Part shown: piece after piece, positions 45,309 to 55,270 of the stretch
Layout of the letters: the number at the start of each line of letters is the position of its first letter
Numbering within the stretch: the first letter of the stretch is position 1
Origin: Novosphingobium sp. Chol11
GTDB taxonomy: Bacteria; Pseudomonadota; Alphaproteobacteria; Sphingomonadales; Sphingomonadaceae
Assembly (NCBI RefSeq): GCF_900218065.1
Contig: NZ_OBMU01000001.1
Span: forward strand, 1,452,650-1,516,649
Reading direction: 5' to 3'
Length of the DNA: 64,000 nucleotides
Notes under the pieces: model-generated
Database searches by the model: none
What the model saw: the letters and a program-made list of their open reading frames with translations, nothing else
Told to the model about the DNA's origin: nothing
Translations under genes and position numbers: made by a program

Positions 45309-46652
45309 TTATTCAGCTGCCTGGATGAGCGGCTCTGGTTCGGGCTCCGCGCCCCTGCCCACGCTGACATAGGTAAAGCCGGCGGCTTCGGCGTCCGCCG
45401 GGCGGTAGATGTTGCGCAGGTCGACAAGGCCGTCCCCGTTCATCACCGACCGGAGGCGTGGCAGGTCCAGAGCCCGCAAGGCGTCCCATTCGGTGACGAT
45501 CACCACGGCCGAGGCTCCCTTTGCCGCGTCATAAGGGCTGGTGCAAAAGTCCACATTCTGGAGCATCGAACGCGCGGCATCCATGCCTTCAGGGTCATAG
45601 GCGCGGACCTGCGCGCCCGCATCCTGCAGTGCCTGGATGATGGAGAGCGAGGGCGCATCCCGCATGTCGTCGGTGTTGGGCTTGAAGGTAAGGCCCAGCA
45701 CGCCGATCGTCTTGCTCCGTACCGATCCATTGCACACGGCGACCACCTTGCGAGCCATGGCGCGCTTGCGGCTTTCGTTGATCGCCACCGTCGTTTCGAT
45801 CAGGCGGATGGGCGCGCCCGCATCCTCGGCGGTCTTCACGAGAGCCAGCGTGTCCTTCGGGAAGCAGGACCCGCCATAGCCGGGACCAGCGTGGAGGAAC
45901 TTGCTGCCGATGCGGTTGTCCAGGCCGATGCCGCGCGCGACCTGCTGCACGTCCGCGCCGACATGTTCGCACAGTTCCGCGATTTCGTTGATATAGGTGA
46001 TCTTCATCGCAAGGAAGGCATTGGCCGCATATTTGATCAGCTCGCTGGTGCGCCTGCCGGTGAACTGAATGGGAGCCTGGTTGAGGTAAAGCGGACGGTA
46101 GACTTCTTCCATCACCGGGCGCGCGCGATCATCCTCTATGCCGATGACGATGCGGTCAGGCCGCTTGAAATCCTGGATCGCCGCCCCTTCCCGAAGGAAT
46201 TCAGGGTTGGAGGCGACAGCAAATTCCGCGGCCGGATTGGTTTCCCGGATGATCCGGTCGACTTCGTCACCGGTGCCGACCGGAACGGTGGATTTGGTGA
46301 CGATGACGGTGAAGCCGCGCAAGGAGGATGCGATTTCCCGCGCGGCGTCATAGACGTAGCTGAGGTCCGCATGGCCATCGCCCCGCCGAGCAGGCGTGCC
46401 GACCGCGATGAACACGACATCGGCCTCTGCGACAGAGGCAGCAAGGTCCGTCGTGAAGGTCAGCCGTCCCGCCTTCACATTGCGCGCGATCAGGTCGGCA
46501 AGACCCGGCTCATAGATGGGAACGCCGCCTCCGCGCAGCACCTCGACCTTTGACACATCCTTGTCGACGCAAATGACGTCATGGCCAAAGTCCGCCAAGC
46601 ATGCGCCCGAAACCAACCCGACATAGCCCGATCCGGTCATAACGATCCGCAT
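45309..46652 (-). CDS. ugd: UDP-glucose 6-dehydrogenase
   Basis: 447 aa. The start was set at ATG 46652, about 7 bases after GGGAGA; an ATG two codons earlier is too close to the ribosome-binding site. NAD-binding MTGSGYVGLVSGACLADFG at the N-terminus, then KSTVPVGTGDEVD, NPEFLREGAAI, GPGYGGSCFPKD with the catalytic Cys, and LGLTFKPNTDDMRDAPS. It oxidises UDP-glucose to UDP-glucuronate. It probably serves the exopolysaccharide cluster and may feed the UDP-glucuronate-decarboxylase-like enzyme at 6756-7802. Confidence 0.97.
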   Translation of the reverse strand: MRIVMTGSGYVGLVSGACLADFGHDVICVDKDVSKVEVLRGGGVPIYEPGLADLIARNVKAGRLTFTTDLAASVAEADVVFIAVGTPARRGDGHADLSYVYDAAREIASSLRGFTVIVTKSTVPVGTGDEVDRIIRETNPAAEFAVASNPEFLREGAAIQDFKRPDRIVIGIEDDRARPVMEEVYRPLYLNQAPIQFTGRRTSELIKYAANAFLAMKITYINEIAELCEHVGADVQQVARGIGLDNRIGSKFLHAGPGYGGSCFPKDTLALVKTAEDAGAPIRLIETTVAINESRKRAMARKVVAVCNGSVRSKTIGVLGLTFKPNTDDMRDAPSLSIIQALQDAGAQVRAYDPEGMDAARSMLQNVDFCTSPYDAAKGASAVVIVTEWDALRALDLPRLRSVMNGDGLVDLRNIYRPADAEAAGFTYVSVGRGAEPEPEPLIQAAE

Positions 46653-46923
46653 CACCATTCTCCCTTCGAAAGAGCTTCGCGCCTGGCATCCGTTCCGCGA
46701 AGAAGGGCGCAAGAAACCAACCCCGCAAAACGCAGGATGACGGGCTCAGCCATTCACCATGAACCGGACGCACAGGCGCTAAAGCCCGACATCCAAAAGC
46801 TGGAACCAGCCAGCTATTGATGCGGCGCAGCATAGCGTTCGAGGCCAAGTGGATGCAACGCAGCCCGCCGCTCGGCAGACACATATGAGCGTGGAAGCAG
46901 CGCTTACTTACCGGAAAATATGG

Positions 46924-47697
46924 TCAGATGCCGCCGGTCACGACGGGCCAGCCGCCACTTTCCAGGCGATTGGTGAGATCGGCGACGCACTGTTCCAGGG
47001 TTGCCGCGTCCGTTGACCGGATGACGAAGTTCGCGCCTGTCCTTCCTTCGCGGAAGAAGGGATAGCTGCCGATCTGACAGCCTTCATGGCTACGCTCCGT
47101 CTTGGCGAGGATATCGGCAATCTCGCTTTCCGCGACCCAGCAGCCGATCTGCGCAGACATCAGCGGGCGACCACCTTCCAGCGTGCCGGTCAACATGTCC
47201 AGCATGCCTGCGGTGATATGGGGCACACCGGCCATGATGAAGATGTTGCCGTGACGGATACCGGGCGCGCCCGACATGCGGTTTTCGATGAGGTCGGAGC
47301 CTGCCGGCACTCTCGCCATCCGTAACCGCGCGTCGGTGAGGCCGCCGCGCGTTTCATAATAGCCCTGCAGCATGGCGCGCGCCTCAGGGTGAATTTCGAC
47401 GTTCACCTCAAGCGCCCGCGCAATCGCATCGACGGTGATGTCATCATGCGTCGGCCCGATGCCGCCGGTCGTGAACAGATAGTCATTGCGGGCGCGAAGC
47501 GTGTTCACCGCCTCGACAATGGAGTCGCTGTCGTCGGCGATCACGCGGACCTCCCGCAACCTGATCCCCTGCACATTCAGCCAGGACGCGATCTGCGCGA
47601 TATTCTTGTCCTGGGTTCGGCCGGACAGAATCTCGTCTCCGATCACGATCAGCGCGGCGGTCCAGATGCGTTCGGTTACGGGCATGGGGCTGGCCAT
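46924..47697 (-). CDS. Molybdopterin-binding-domain protein (CinA N-terminal-like)
   Basis: 257 aa. The MoaB/MoeA-type domain spans about residues 10-175: AALIVIGDEILSGRTQDKN, LFTTGGIGPTHDDITV and GAPGIRHGNIFIMAGVP. It has only the N-terminal part of CinA and lacks the C-terminal NMN deamidase domain. Proteins of this shape are annotated as competence/damage-inducible CinA-like or as FAD-synthetase-type molybdopterin-binding proteins; the precise reaction is unknown. It diverges from map with 78 bases between starts. Confidence 0.85.
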   Translation of the reverse strand: MASPMPVTERIWTAALIVIGDEILSGRTQDKNIAQIASWLNVQGIRLREVRVIADDSDSIVEAVNTLRARNDYLFTTGGIGPTHDDITVDAIARALEVNVEIHPEARAMLQGYYETRGGLTDARLRMARVPAGSDLIENRMSGAPGIRHGNIFIMAGVPHITAGMLDMLTGTLEGGRPLMSAQIGCWVAESEIADILAKTERSHEGCQIGSYPFFREGRTGANFVIRSTDAATLEQCVADLTNRLESGGWPVVTGGI

Positions 47698-47775
47698 AGC
47701 CCTTGATCGGTCTGCTGCCTAGCCCGGCGCGAACGGGGCCTCGCAATATCACCTTGTTCCGCCTATAATCGCATC

Positions 47776-48606
47776 ATGACCGAATATATGACGATGACGG
47801 CCGATGCGCCGATTTCCCGATCGACCGCGATCAAATTGTACGACGCGACAGGCTTTGACGGCATGCGCAAGGCGGGCCGGTTGGCGGCGGAGATCCTCGA
47901 CGCATTGGTGCCGCATGTCGTGCCGGGCGTCACCACCGGCGAGTTGGACGACATCGTCCGTCGCATGACGCTGGATGGCGGCGGCGTACCCGCGACCCTT
48001 GGCTATCGCGGCTACACGCACAGCTGCTGCATCTCACTCAACAATGTCATCTGCCATGGCATACCTGGCGACCTGAAGCTGAAAGAAGGCGATATCCTGA
48101 ATATCGACGTGACGCCGCTCGTCGATGGCTGGCACGGCGACACCAGCCGCATGTTCATCGTCGGCGAAACGAGCATCAAGGCCAAGCGGCTCATCGAAGT
48201 AACCTATGAGTGCCTGATGCTGGGCATCGAACAGGCAAAGCCCGGCAATCATCTCGGCGACATCGGCTATGCCATTCAGCGGCATGCGGAGAAGCATCGC
48301 TACGGCGTGGTCCGCGATTTCTGCGGCCATGGCCTTGGCCGGGTGTTCCATGACAGCCCGGAAGTGGTCCATATCGGCCGTCCGGGAACGGGCCCGGAAC
48401 TTCGTCCCGGCATGTTCTTCACGATCGAGCCGATGATCAACATCGGGAAGCCGGGCGTGAAGATGCTGGAGGATGGCTGGACGGCAGTGACGCGCGACCG
48501 GACGCTTTCGGCACAATTCGAACACAGCATCGGCATCACCGAGACAGGCTGCGAAATCTTCACGAAGAGCCCGGCCGGACTGGATGCGCCGCCCTATCTG
48601 GGATGA
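47776..48606 (+). CDS. map: Methionine aminopeptidase, type I
   Basis: 276 aa. The five metal ligands of M24A aminopeptidases are recognisable: Asp in LNIDVTPLVDGWHGDTSRMF (two Asp), His in GHGLGRVFHDSP, Glu in FTIEPMINIG and Glu in FEHSIGIT. It removes the initiator Met from nascent proteins. The N-terminal about 25 residues are a nonconserved extension; in-frame ATGs a few codons in (MTMTADAP) could be used instead. Confidence 0.96.
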   Translation: MTEYMTMTADAPISRSTAIKLYDATGFDGMRKAGRLAAEILDALVPHVVPGVTTGELDDIVRRMTLDGGGVPATLGYRGYTHSCCISLNNVICHGIPGDLKLKEGDILNIDVTPLVDGWHGDTSRMFIVGETSIKAKRLIEVTYECLMLGIEQAKPGNHLGDIGYAIQRHAEKHRYGVVRDFCGHGLGRVFHDSPEVVHIGRPGTGPELRPGMFFTIEPMINIGKPGVKMLEDGWTAVTRDRTLSAQFEHSIGITETGCEIFTKSPAGLDAPPYLG

Positions 48607-48614
48607 ACTTCCGG

Positions 48615-48633
48615 CTGCCTAAAATTTAGGCAG
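48615..48633. repeat. Perfect 19-base palindrome after map
   Basis: Arms CTGCCTAAA and TTTAGGCAG (9 bp, perfect) share one central A. It starts 9 bases after the map stop. The lack of a loop makes a transcription terminator unlikely; a dimeric-regulator operator upstream of glnB is an alternative. Confidence 0.5.
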
Positions 48634-48716
48634 GACTAATCGCAGCTGCCCAGAAACCGGGCGATATGGACAAAGATTGCTGCATCTACGAAAGCGTGGC
48701 TAAGCGATTCGCCAAT

Positions 48717-48731
48717 TGGCACGGTAATTGA
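48717..48731 (+). promoter_or_regulatory. Candidate sigma-54 promoter for glnB
   Basis: TGGCAC at 48717-48722 matches the -24 element perfectly, then exactly 5 bases to TTGA at 48728-48731, where the -12 consensus is TTGC. It lies about 115 bases upstream of glnB, which in many proteobacteria is NtrC/sigma-54 controlled. No clear NtrC site was seen. Confidence 0.4.
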
Positions 48732-48785
48732 TTGTTCAAAGGCGCGGCTCATGTCTTTGGGGGGCATGAAGATCGTTGCTTTTGA

Positions 48786-49184
<399 letters not shown>

Positions 49185-49287
49185 ACCGCATCAAATCCGA
49201 TTTCGCGCCAGCTTCGTGAAGGGGCTGGCGAACTGCAACATCCAAGACCCCTTCGGGGGGGCAAATATGAAAGAAGGGCAAGCGCAC

Positions 49288-50700
49288 ATGGCCAACACGC
49301 CAAAAGACATCCTGAAGATGATCGAAGAAAAGGAGATCGAGTGGGTCGATCTGCGCTTCACCGATCCCAAGGGCAAGTGGCAGCACCTGACCATGGTGTC
49401 TTCCGTGCTGGGCGAAGATGAGCTGAACGAAGGCCTGATGTTCGACGGTTCGTCGATCGAAGGCTGGAAGGCGATCAACGAGTCCGACATGATCCTGAAG
49501 CCCGACCTGGACGCCGTCTATGTCGATCCCTTCAGCGCGACCCCGATGCTGATCCTGTTCTGCGACATCGTCGAGCCCGACACTGGCGAACTCTATGCCC
49601 GTGACCCGCGTTCGACCGCCAAGCGCGCAGAAGCCTTCGTCAAGTCGGCTGGTTTCGGCGACACAGTCTATGTCGGCCCCGAAGCCGAATTCTTCATGTT
49701 CGACGACGTCCGCTTCAACAACGACTATAACGAGTCCTTCTACAAGATCGACGACATCGAACTGCCGACCAACACCGGCCGCGAATATGAGGGCGGCAAC
49801 CTTGCCCACCGTCCGCGCGCCAAGGGTGGCTACTTCCCCGTCGCTCCGGTCGATCCGGCCACCGACATCCGCGCCGAGATGGTCACCACCATGCTCGAAA
49901 TGGGCCTGCCCTGCGACAAGCACCACCATGAGGTGGCTGCGGCCCAGCATGAACTCGGCCTGACCTTCGGTACGCTGGTGCAGACCGCCGACCGCATGCA
50001 GATCTACAAGTATGTCGTGCAGATGGTCGCCCAGGCCTATGGCAAGACCGCGACCTTCATGCCGAAGCCGATCGCAGCCGACAACGGTTCGGGCATGCAC
50101 ACCCACATGTCGATCTGGGACGGCGGCAAGCCGCTCTTCGCGGGCGAAGGCTATGCCGGCCTCAGCGATATGTGCCTCTACTTCATCGGCGGCGTCATCA
50201 AGCACGCCAAGGCGCTGAACGCCTTCACCAATCCGACCACCAACAGCTACAAGCGTCTGGTGCCGGGCTTTGAAGCACCGGTTCTGCTGGCCTATTCGGC
50301 GCGCAACCGCTCGGCTTCCTGCCGTATCCCCTATGGCGCGGGTTCGAAGGCCAAGCGCGTGGAATTCCGCTTCCCCGACGCGATGGCCAACCCCTATCTG
50401 TGCTACGCAGCGCTGCTGATGGCTGGCCTCGACGGCATCGAGAACAAGATCCATCCGGGTTCCGCGATGGACAAGAACCTCTATGATCTGCCGCCGGAAG
50501 AACTGAGCCAGGTGCCGACCGTTTGCGGTTCGCTCCGTGAAGCGCTGAACAGCCTGGAAGCCGATTATGAGTTCCTGCTGAAGGGCGACGTGTTCACCAA
50601 GGACCAGATCGAGGCCTATATCGAGCTGAAGTGGCCCGAAGTGTACCGCTGGGAAATGGCTCCCTCGCCGGTCGAATTCGACATGTACTACAGCGCCTGA
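49288..50700 (+). CDS. glnA: Glutamine synthetase, type I
   Basis: 470 aa from ATG 49288 (MANTPKDIL), with AGAAGGG about 10 bases upstream; an ATG at 49267 adds seven residues. GS-I signatures are FDGSSIEGW, the metal/glutamate site [36 protein letters not shown], and the adenylylation-site Tyr in [10 protein letters not shown]. It makes glutamine from glutamate, ammonia and ATP. The 103-base glnB-glnA gap contains two GC hairpins (arms CGCCAGC/GCTGGCG, and CCCC-TTC-GGGG), which could modulate expression of glnA relative to glnB. Confidence 0.98.
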   Translation: MANTPKDILKMIEEKEIEWVDLRFTDPKGKWQHLTMVSSVLGEDELNEGLMFDGSSIEGWKAINESDMILKPDLDAVYVDPFSATPMLILFCDIVEPDTGELYARDPRSTAKRAEAFVKSAGFGDTVYVGPEAEFFMFDDVRFNNDYNESFYKIDDIELPTNTGREYEGGNLAHRPRAKGGYFPVAPVDPATDIRAEMVTTMLEMGLPCDKHHHEVAAAQHELGLTFGTLVQTADRMQIYKYVVQMVAQAYGKTATFMPKPIAADNGSGMHTHMSIWDGGKPLFAGEGYAGLSDMCLYFIGGVIKHAKALNAFTNPTTNSYKRLVPGFEAPVLLAYSARNRSASCRIPYGAGSKAKRVEFRFPDAMANPYLCYAALLMAGLDGIENKIHPGSAMDKNLYDLPPEELSQVPTVCGSLREALNSLEADYEFLLKGDVFTKDQIEAYIELKWPEVYRWEMAPSPVEFDMYYSA

Positions 50701-50725
50701 TCCGATCAGACTGTAGGTTATGGAA

Positions 50726-50757
50726 GGGCTCGGCAGCGAAAGCTGCCGGGCCTTTTC
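50726..50757 (+). terminator. Intrinsic terminator after glnA
   Basis: A GC stem (GGCTCGGCAGC pairing with GCTGCCGGGCC, one wobble/mismatch) with a GAAA loop is followed by TTTTCGCTTT, 25 bases past the glnA stop. Confidence 0.85.
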
Positions 50758-50929
50758 GCTTTGTTGGGCGAACGCGTCAGCGCGGCGTTGTTGAGTGGAG
50801 GGCTTGGATGTGGGCGGTCGCCATGAGAACGCACGGGCCGGCACTGGCGTGATCTGGACGCGACAAAAGGAGCAGCCCGACCGTTCGGCTGCCTGCTACA
50901 CTCTGTCTGTTGATAATCTCGTAGGCGGA

Positions 50930-51583
50930 TCAGCCCTGATCAGGGATCGATGCGCCGAACAGCAACACCGGCTCTCCCGCAGGAGACAGCGCGATCTCAC
51001 CGCTTGCGCTTATGACGAGGCTGCGCACCATCCAGGCGGCAGCGGTTCGAGAGGCGAGGCCTTCGTCCGGCAGCGTGCCTGCAAGCGCGGAACGCAGATC
51101 AGGGTCCAGCACAAGCTTCGGACCTTCGGCGCGCACCACGATTTCGGTAACGCCGGGCCGCCGTTCCGCACCGATATCGAGTTGTCCGCCACGTACCAGG
51201 GCGTCGCCTGCGATCAGGGCGAGATTGAGCAGCACCTTGACCGGCAGCTTGTCGAGCATGTCGTCATCGACCAGCCAGCCGATCTTCACCCGTCCAGCAC
51301 CCGCAAACATGCCCTCGATCGCAACGCGTGCCTCATGCGTCGGGACTGCATCGCCGAAGCCGCCCGCCGAGCCAAAGGCCAGGCGGAAGAATTTGAGCTT
51401 GTTCGCCGATGTCTTCGCGCTGTCCGCCAGCAAATCCAGGCAGCGCTGGCGCATTTCCGGGTCCGTTTCGTCAGCCATCAGTTCCAGCCCATTGTTCAGG
51501 GCACCAACCGGGCTCAGCAGGTCATGGCACAGGCGCGAACAAAGCAGGCTGGCGAATTCGATGCTGTCGGTCGGATTGGTCAT
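50930..51583 (-). CDS. chpT: Histidine phosphotransferase ChpT
   Basis: 217 aa from ATG 51583. The DHp-like helix has the H-box LCHDLLSPVGALNNGLEL (phospho-accepting His near residue 20). It is followed by a degenerate ATPase-like domain (KVLLNLALIAGDAL) as in Caulobacter ChpT. ChpT relays phosphate from CckA to CtrA and CpdR, and CpdR in turn controls ClpXP, whose genes lie about 6 kb away. Neighbouring JAMM gene is in the same orientation, 90 bases upstream. Confidence 0.92.
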   Translation of the reverse strand: MTNPTDSIEFASLLCSRLCHDLLSPVGALNNGLELMADETDPEMRQRCLDLLADSAKTSANKLKFFRLAFGSAGGFGDAVPTHEARVAIEGMFAGAGRVKIGWLVDDDMLDKLPVKVLLNLALIAGDALVRGGQLDIGAERRPGVTEIVVRAEGPKLVLDPDLRSALAGTLPDEGLASRTAAAWMVRSLVISASGEIALSPAGEPVLLFGASIPDQG

Positions 51584-51673
51584 GAAGGATGTGCCGCCGG
51601 AAATAACTGAAAGGAATGACAGGCTAATGCGCTGCCGGGGCACAGGATGCAACCCCGGCCTGCCGCCTTTGCC

Positions 51674-52075
51674 TCACATGATATCGAGCATTGCGCTGGT
51701 GAAGGTCACTTCCCCACCCTCCCCCGGCCCAGCAATCCACAGCCTTGCCTCGTCATCACCGACGATCAGCCACAGGCTTCCGTCCGGCCGGGCGCTGGCG
51801 GCGTCGGTCGCCGACGGAATGGCCGCGCCGCTCGGATGCGAGTGATAGTGGCCCAATATGGCCGGGCCACCGGCGCGCGCTGCCTTGTGCGCCTTGAGCA
51901 ACGTAGCCGGACTAAGTTCGAAATAGCGATGGGGATCAGGCGCCACATTCTCCGCCGGGAGAATATCGCTGACATGGCCAGGCTGTCCGAGCAGCAGACC
52001 GCAGACTTCCTGACCGCTGGCGGCCGCCAGGGACATGATTTGTTCCAGTGTCGACCTTGAAATCCGGACCATCAT
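51674..52075 (-). CDS. JAMM (MPN/Mov34) metallopeptidase-like protein
   Basis: 133 aa from ATG 52075 (next ATG 52072; an upstream TTG is less likely). The JAMM zinc motif is complete: Glu in GQEVCGLLLG and HSHPSGAAIPSATD (HxHP...SxxD), preceded by HY. Prokaryotic JAMM proteins include isopeptidases, cysteine-releasing enzymes linked to sulfur carriers, and uncharacterised stand-alone forms. No ThiS/MoaD/ubiquitin-like partner is visible nearby. It diverges from the pseudouridine synthase gene with only 17 bases between starts. Confidence 0.88.
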   Translation of the reverse strand: MMVRISRSTLEQIMSLAAASGQEVCGLLLGQPGHVSDILPAENVAPDPHRYFELSPATLLKAHKAARAGGPAILGHYHSHPSGAAIPSATDAASARPDGSLWLIVGDDEARLWIAGPGEGGEVTFTSAMLDIM

Positions 52076-52092
52076 TCCTACATGCTTAGCCA

Positions 52093-53043
52093 ATGGGTTC
52101 GGGGGTTTCCATCATCGAAGCAACGATCGGTGAAGCGCAACATGGGCTTCGCCTGGACAAGGCGCTTGCCGAGTTGCTGCCCGACCTGTCGCGCGAACGG
52201 TTGAAGAGCCTGATCGTCGAAGGTGATGTGACTACCGATGGACGGACGCTCAATCCGTCGATGAAGGTCGCCGTTGGCCAGCTTTTCGCGATCTCTATCC
52301 CCGCTCCTGTCGAGGCTGAAGCGATCGCGCAGGATATCCCGCTGACCATCGTGCATGAAGATGCCGACCTGATCGTCGTGGACAAGCCCGCAGGCTTGGT
52401 GGTGCACCCCGCAGCGGGCAATCTGGACGGGACACTGGTCAACGCCCTGCTGCATCATTGCCGGGGAGAACTTTCCGGCATCGGCGGCGTGGCGCGGCCG
52501 GGGATCGTGCATCGGATCGACAAGGATACGTCCGGGCTTCTGGTGGTCGCCAAGTCGGACCGCGCGCATGAGGGGCTGGCGCAGCAGTTCAAGGCTCACA
52601 GCATCGACCGCCTCTACGCCGCGATCGTCTATGGCTTGCCGCAGCCGCCTGCCGGAACGGTAGATACCTGGATCGGTCGATCCGATTCCGATCGCAAGAA
52701 AATGGCGGTGCATCGCGAAGGGCGCGGCAAGCATGCCGTCACCCATTACCGGCTGATCGAACGGCTTGCAGGGGCTGCCCTGGTCGAATGCAGGTTGGAA
52801 ACGGGACGGACGCATCAGGTTCGCGTCCATATGGCGCATCTCGGCCACCCCTTGATCGGCGATTCAGTTTACAGTAGAGACAGAAAGGGTTTCAAAACGA
52901 TACTGGAAACGCTGCGTTTCAAAAGGCAGGCATTGCACGCCAAACGGCTGGGGTTCATACATCCCTTAACGGGGCAAAAACTCAGCTTCGACAGTGCACT
53001 GCCTACCGACATGCAGGAACTGTTAAGCGAGCTCCACGTATAG
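52093..53043 (+). CDS. rluD: RluA-family 23S rRNA pseudouridine synthase (RluD-like)
   Basis: 316 aa. An N-terminal S4 RNA-binding domain (RLDKALAELLPDLSRERLKSL) is followed by the catalytic domain with HRIDKDTSGLLVVAKSD (catalytic Asp), the LIVVDKPAGLVVHP entry motif, and ETGRTHQVRVHMAHLGHPL. In E. coli RluD makes pseudouridines in helix 69. S4 plus this motif set favours RluD over RluA, so the symbol is probable but not certain. Confidence 0.93.
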   Translation: MGSGVSIIEATIGEAQHGLRLDKALAELLPDLSRERLKSLIVEGDVTTDGRTLNPSMKVAVGQLFAISIPAPVEAEAIAQDIPLTIVHEDADLIVVDKPAGLVVHPAAGNLDGTLVNALLHHCRGELSGIGGVARPGIVHRIDKDTSGLLVVAKSDRAHEGLAQQFKAHSIDRLYAAIVYGLPQPPAGTVDTWIGRSDSDRKKMAVHREGRGKHAVTHYRLIERLAGAALVECRLETGRTHQVRVHMAHLGHPLIGDSVYSRDRKGFKTILETLRFKRQALHAKRLGFIHPLTGQKLSFDSALPTDMQELLSELHV

Positions 53044-53120
53044 GTTTTGACAAGTTTGCGACGGCGCACTGGACGCCTCTTCTGGGTCCCGCCGCGCATG
53101 AAAGGGAAAGGTGAAGCGAC

Positions 53121-54032
53121 ATGGCTGATAAAAGCAATGTCCCCGCGGTTCCAGCGCTGGGCGGTGAAGCCAGCCTCAACCGCTATCTGTCGGAAATCCG
53201 CAAGTTTCCGATTCTGACCCCTGAGCAGGAATATATGCTCGCCAAGCGTTATGCCGAGCATCAGGATCCTGAAGCGGCAGCGCAGCTGGTGACGTCGCAC
53301 CTGCGTTTGGTGGCGAAGATCGCCATGGGCTATCGCGGCTATGGCTTGCCGGTCAGCGAGCTGATCAGCGAGGGCAATATCGGCCTGATGCAGGGTGTGA
53401 AGAAGTTCGAGCCGGAGCGTGGCTTCCGCTTGGCGACCTACGCCATGTGGTGGATCCGTGCCTCGATCCAGGAATTCATCCTCCGCAGCTGGTCGCTCGT
53501 GAAAATGGGCACCACCGCGGCGCAGAAGAAGCTGTTCTTCAACCTTCGCCGGATGAAGAACAATATCGAAGCGTTCGAGGATGGTGACCTGCATCCCGAT
53601 GACGTTCGCAAGATCGCGACCGACCTTGGCGTGACCGAGGAAGATGTGATCTCCATGAACCGCCGCATGGCGATGGGCGGCGATACGTCGCTGAACGTCC
53701 CGATGCGCGAGGATGGCGAAGGGCAGTGGCAGGACTGGCTGGCTGACACCGACCCGTTGCAGGACGAGCGGGTTGCCGACGAGCAGGAAAAGACGCTGCG
53801 TCACGACATGCTTGTCGAGGCGATGGACGACCTGAATGATCGCGAAAAGCACATTCTGGCAGAGCGCCGCCTGGCCGAAGAGCCCAAGACGCTCGAGGAA
53901 TTGAGCCAGGTCTATGGCGTATCCCGCGAGCGGGTGCGGCAGATCGAGGTGCGCGCTTTTGAAAAGCTGCAGAAGGCGATGATGCGCATCGCTGGCGACA
54001 GGATCGGCAAGATGCGGTTGGCGCTGGCCTGA
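53121..54032 (+). CDS. rpoH: Heat-shock sigma factor RpoH (sigma-32)
   Basis: 303 aa. Region 2 includes HLRLVAKIAMGYRGYGLPV and FRLATYAMWWIRASIQEFIL; the RpoH box QKKLFFNLR is present; region 4.2 ends GVSRERVRQIEVRAFEKLQ. It directs RNA polymerase to heat-shock promoters; a matching promoter precedes clpP at 58774-58802. The ribosome-binding site AAAGGTGAAG is in place before the ATG. A bidirectional terminator follows. Confidence 0.97.
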   Translation: MADKSNVPAVPALGGEASLNRYLSEIRKFPILTPEQEYMLAKRYAEHQDPEAAAQLVTSHLRLVAKIAMGYRGYGLPVSELISEGNIGLMQGVKKFEPERGFRLATYAMWWIRASIQEFILRSWSLVKMGTTAAQKKLFFNLRRMKNNIEAFEDGDLHPDDVRKIATDLGVTEEDVISMNRRMAMGGDTSLNVPMREDGEGQWQDWLADTDPLQDERVADEQEKTLRHDMLVEAMDDLNDREKHILAERRLAEEPKTLEELSQVYGVSRERVRQIEVRAFEKLQKAMMRIAGDRIGKMRLALA

Positions 54033-54053
54033 CGCCGTTCACCGTGAACATGG

Positions 54054-54082
54054 AAAAGCCCCGGAGTGATCCGGGGCTTTTT
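54054..54082. terminator. Bidirectional intrinsic terminator between rpoH and the O-methyltransferase gene
   Basis: Stem AAAAGCCCCGG / CCGGGGCTTTTT with a 6-base AGTGAT loop gives a U-run on both strands, serving both convergent genes. Confidence 0.92.
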
Positions 54083-54087
54083 CTTGG

Positions 54088-55113
54088 CTATTTATACGCG
54101 ATCGCTGCGCTGGCGGGGCCAGCCAGAGGCAATATTTCGCAGCGGGCAAATCCGGCTTCCAAGCACCATTGGCGGAAGTCGGCACCCGTGAAGTCGAAGG
54201 CTTCGCCAAATTCGATGAGCATGTTGAGCGACATCAGCAGCCCGAAGATATTCTGCCGGCGTTCGTCATCGATGATGTTTTCGATGGCGACGAATGCTCC
54301 GCCCGGCGGAAGCGCTTGATACGCCTTGCCGATCAGCATCTTTTTTGCGTCCAGGTTCCAGTCGTGGAGGATCATGCCCATGGTGATCACATCCGCGCGC
54401 GGAAATTCGTCCTCGAAAAAGTCGATCGATCCCGCTGTCACGCGGCCGCGTAACCCCGCTTCCCTGATGCGGCGTTCCGCGATCGGTTGCACGACGGGCA
54501 AGTCATAGGACGCGCAACGCATATGCGGCTGATGCCCGGCCACGAAGCAGGACAGTTGGCCGGTGGCTCCCCCGATGTCCACCAGCGTGCGGTAACGGCT
54601 GAAATCAAAGCTTCGGGCAAAAGCTTCGAAATTCGCCATCGACACGCCGCTCATGGCATCCATGAACTGCTCCAGCCGTGCCGGATCAGCATAGAGACTA
54701 TCGAACATCGAACGGCCGGAAATCTTCACCTCATTCTGCGGCTTCCCGGTTTTGAGCGCAGGCGTAAGATCTGCCCAGAAGCGGAACAGCCGGGCACCAG
54801 CCATCTCCAGTATGCCGCCGATATATTGAGGGCTATGACGGTCGAGATAGAGTGCGGTCGCTGGAGTATTGGAATAGCGCCCGTCCGCGCCCACGCCTTC
54901 CCTTTCCAGCAAGCCTAGCGAGACCAGCGCGTCCAGAAAATCATAGGTCGCGCGCGGATGCAGCTCCAATGCTTTCTCCAGTTCAGGTCCGGTCATCGGT
55001 CGGTCGGCCAGTTGCGTGAAGAGGCCGAGTTCTACGGCGCTGAGCAGCGTCTTTGATGCCCAGAAGCCCATGCCGATCTGAAGGATATGGTCGGGCGGAA
55101 TATCGGGTCGCAT
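54088..55113 (-). CDS. SAM-dependent O-methyltransferase (acetylserotonin-O-methyltransferase-like)
   Basis: 341 aa from ATG 55113, preceded by GAGGAG. It has an N-terminal winged-helix dimerisation domain (about residues 10-95; GFWASKTLLSAVELGLFTQL) and a class I methyltransferase domain with TLVDIGGATGQLSCFVA and an MGMILHDWNLDAKKML segment. The last is typical of plant-COMT/CrtF-like O-methyltransferases acting on small hydroxylated molecules. Substrate unknown. Confidence 0.88.
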   Translation of the reverse strand: MRPDIPPDHILQIGMGFWASKTLLSAVELGLFTQLADRPMTGPELEKALELHPRATYDFLDALVSLGLLEREGVGADGRYSNTPATALYLDRHSPQYIGGILEMAGARLFRFWADLTPALKTGKPQNEVKISGRSMFDSLYADPARLEQFMDAMSGVSMANFEAFARSFDFSRYRTLVDIGGATGQLSCFVAGHQPHMRCASYDLPVVQPIAERRIREAGLRGRVTAGSIDFFEDEFPRADVITMGMILHDWNLDAKKMLIGKAYQALPPGGAFVAIENIIDDERRQNIFGLLMSLNMLIEFGEAFDFTGADFRQWCLEAGFARCEILPLAGPASAAIAYK

Positions 55114-55270
55114 AGTCACTCCTCTCCCTTCACAGACATCTGGCGAGACAGCAGCGACCCTTTTGAAGCAGCATAACACGGAACAGGGCATAGGTGCAGC
55201 CCGATAGCCGGGCGCATTTTCGATGCGGTGCAATCTTGAACGCACTGGCGTTCCCACTACGAGAAACGAG

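Noticed and set aside
53046-53120. TTGACA at 53046 as a -35 box for rpoH
   Set aside because: No acceptable -10 hexamer at 16-18 bases in the GC-rich sequence that follows.
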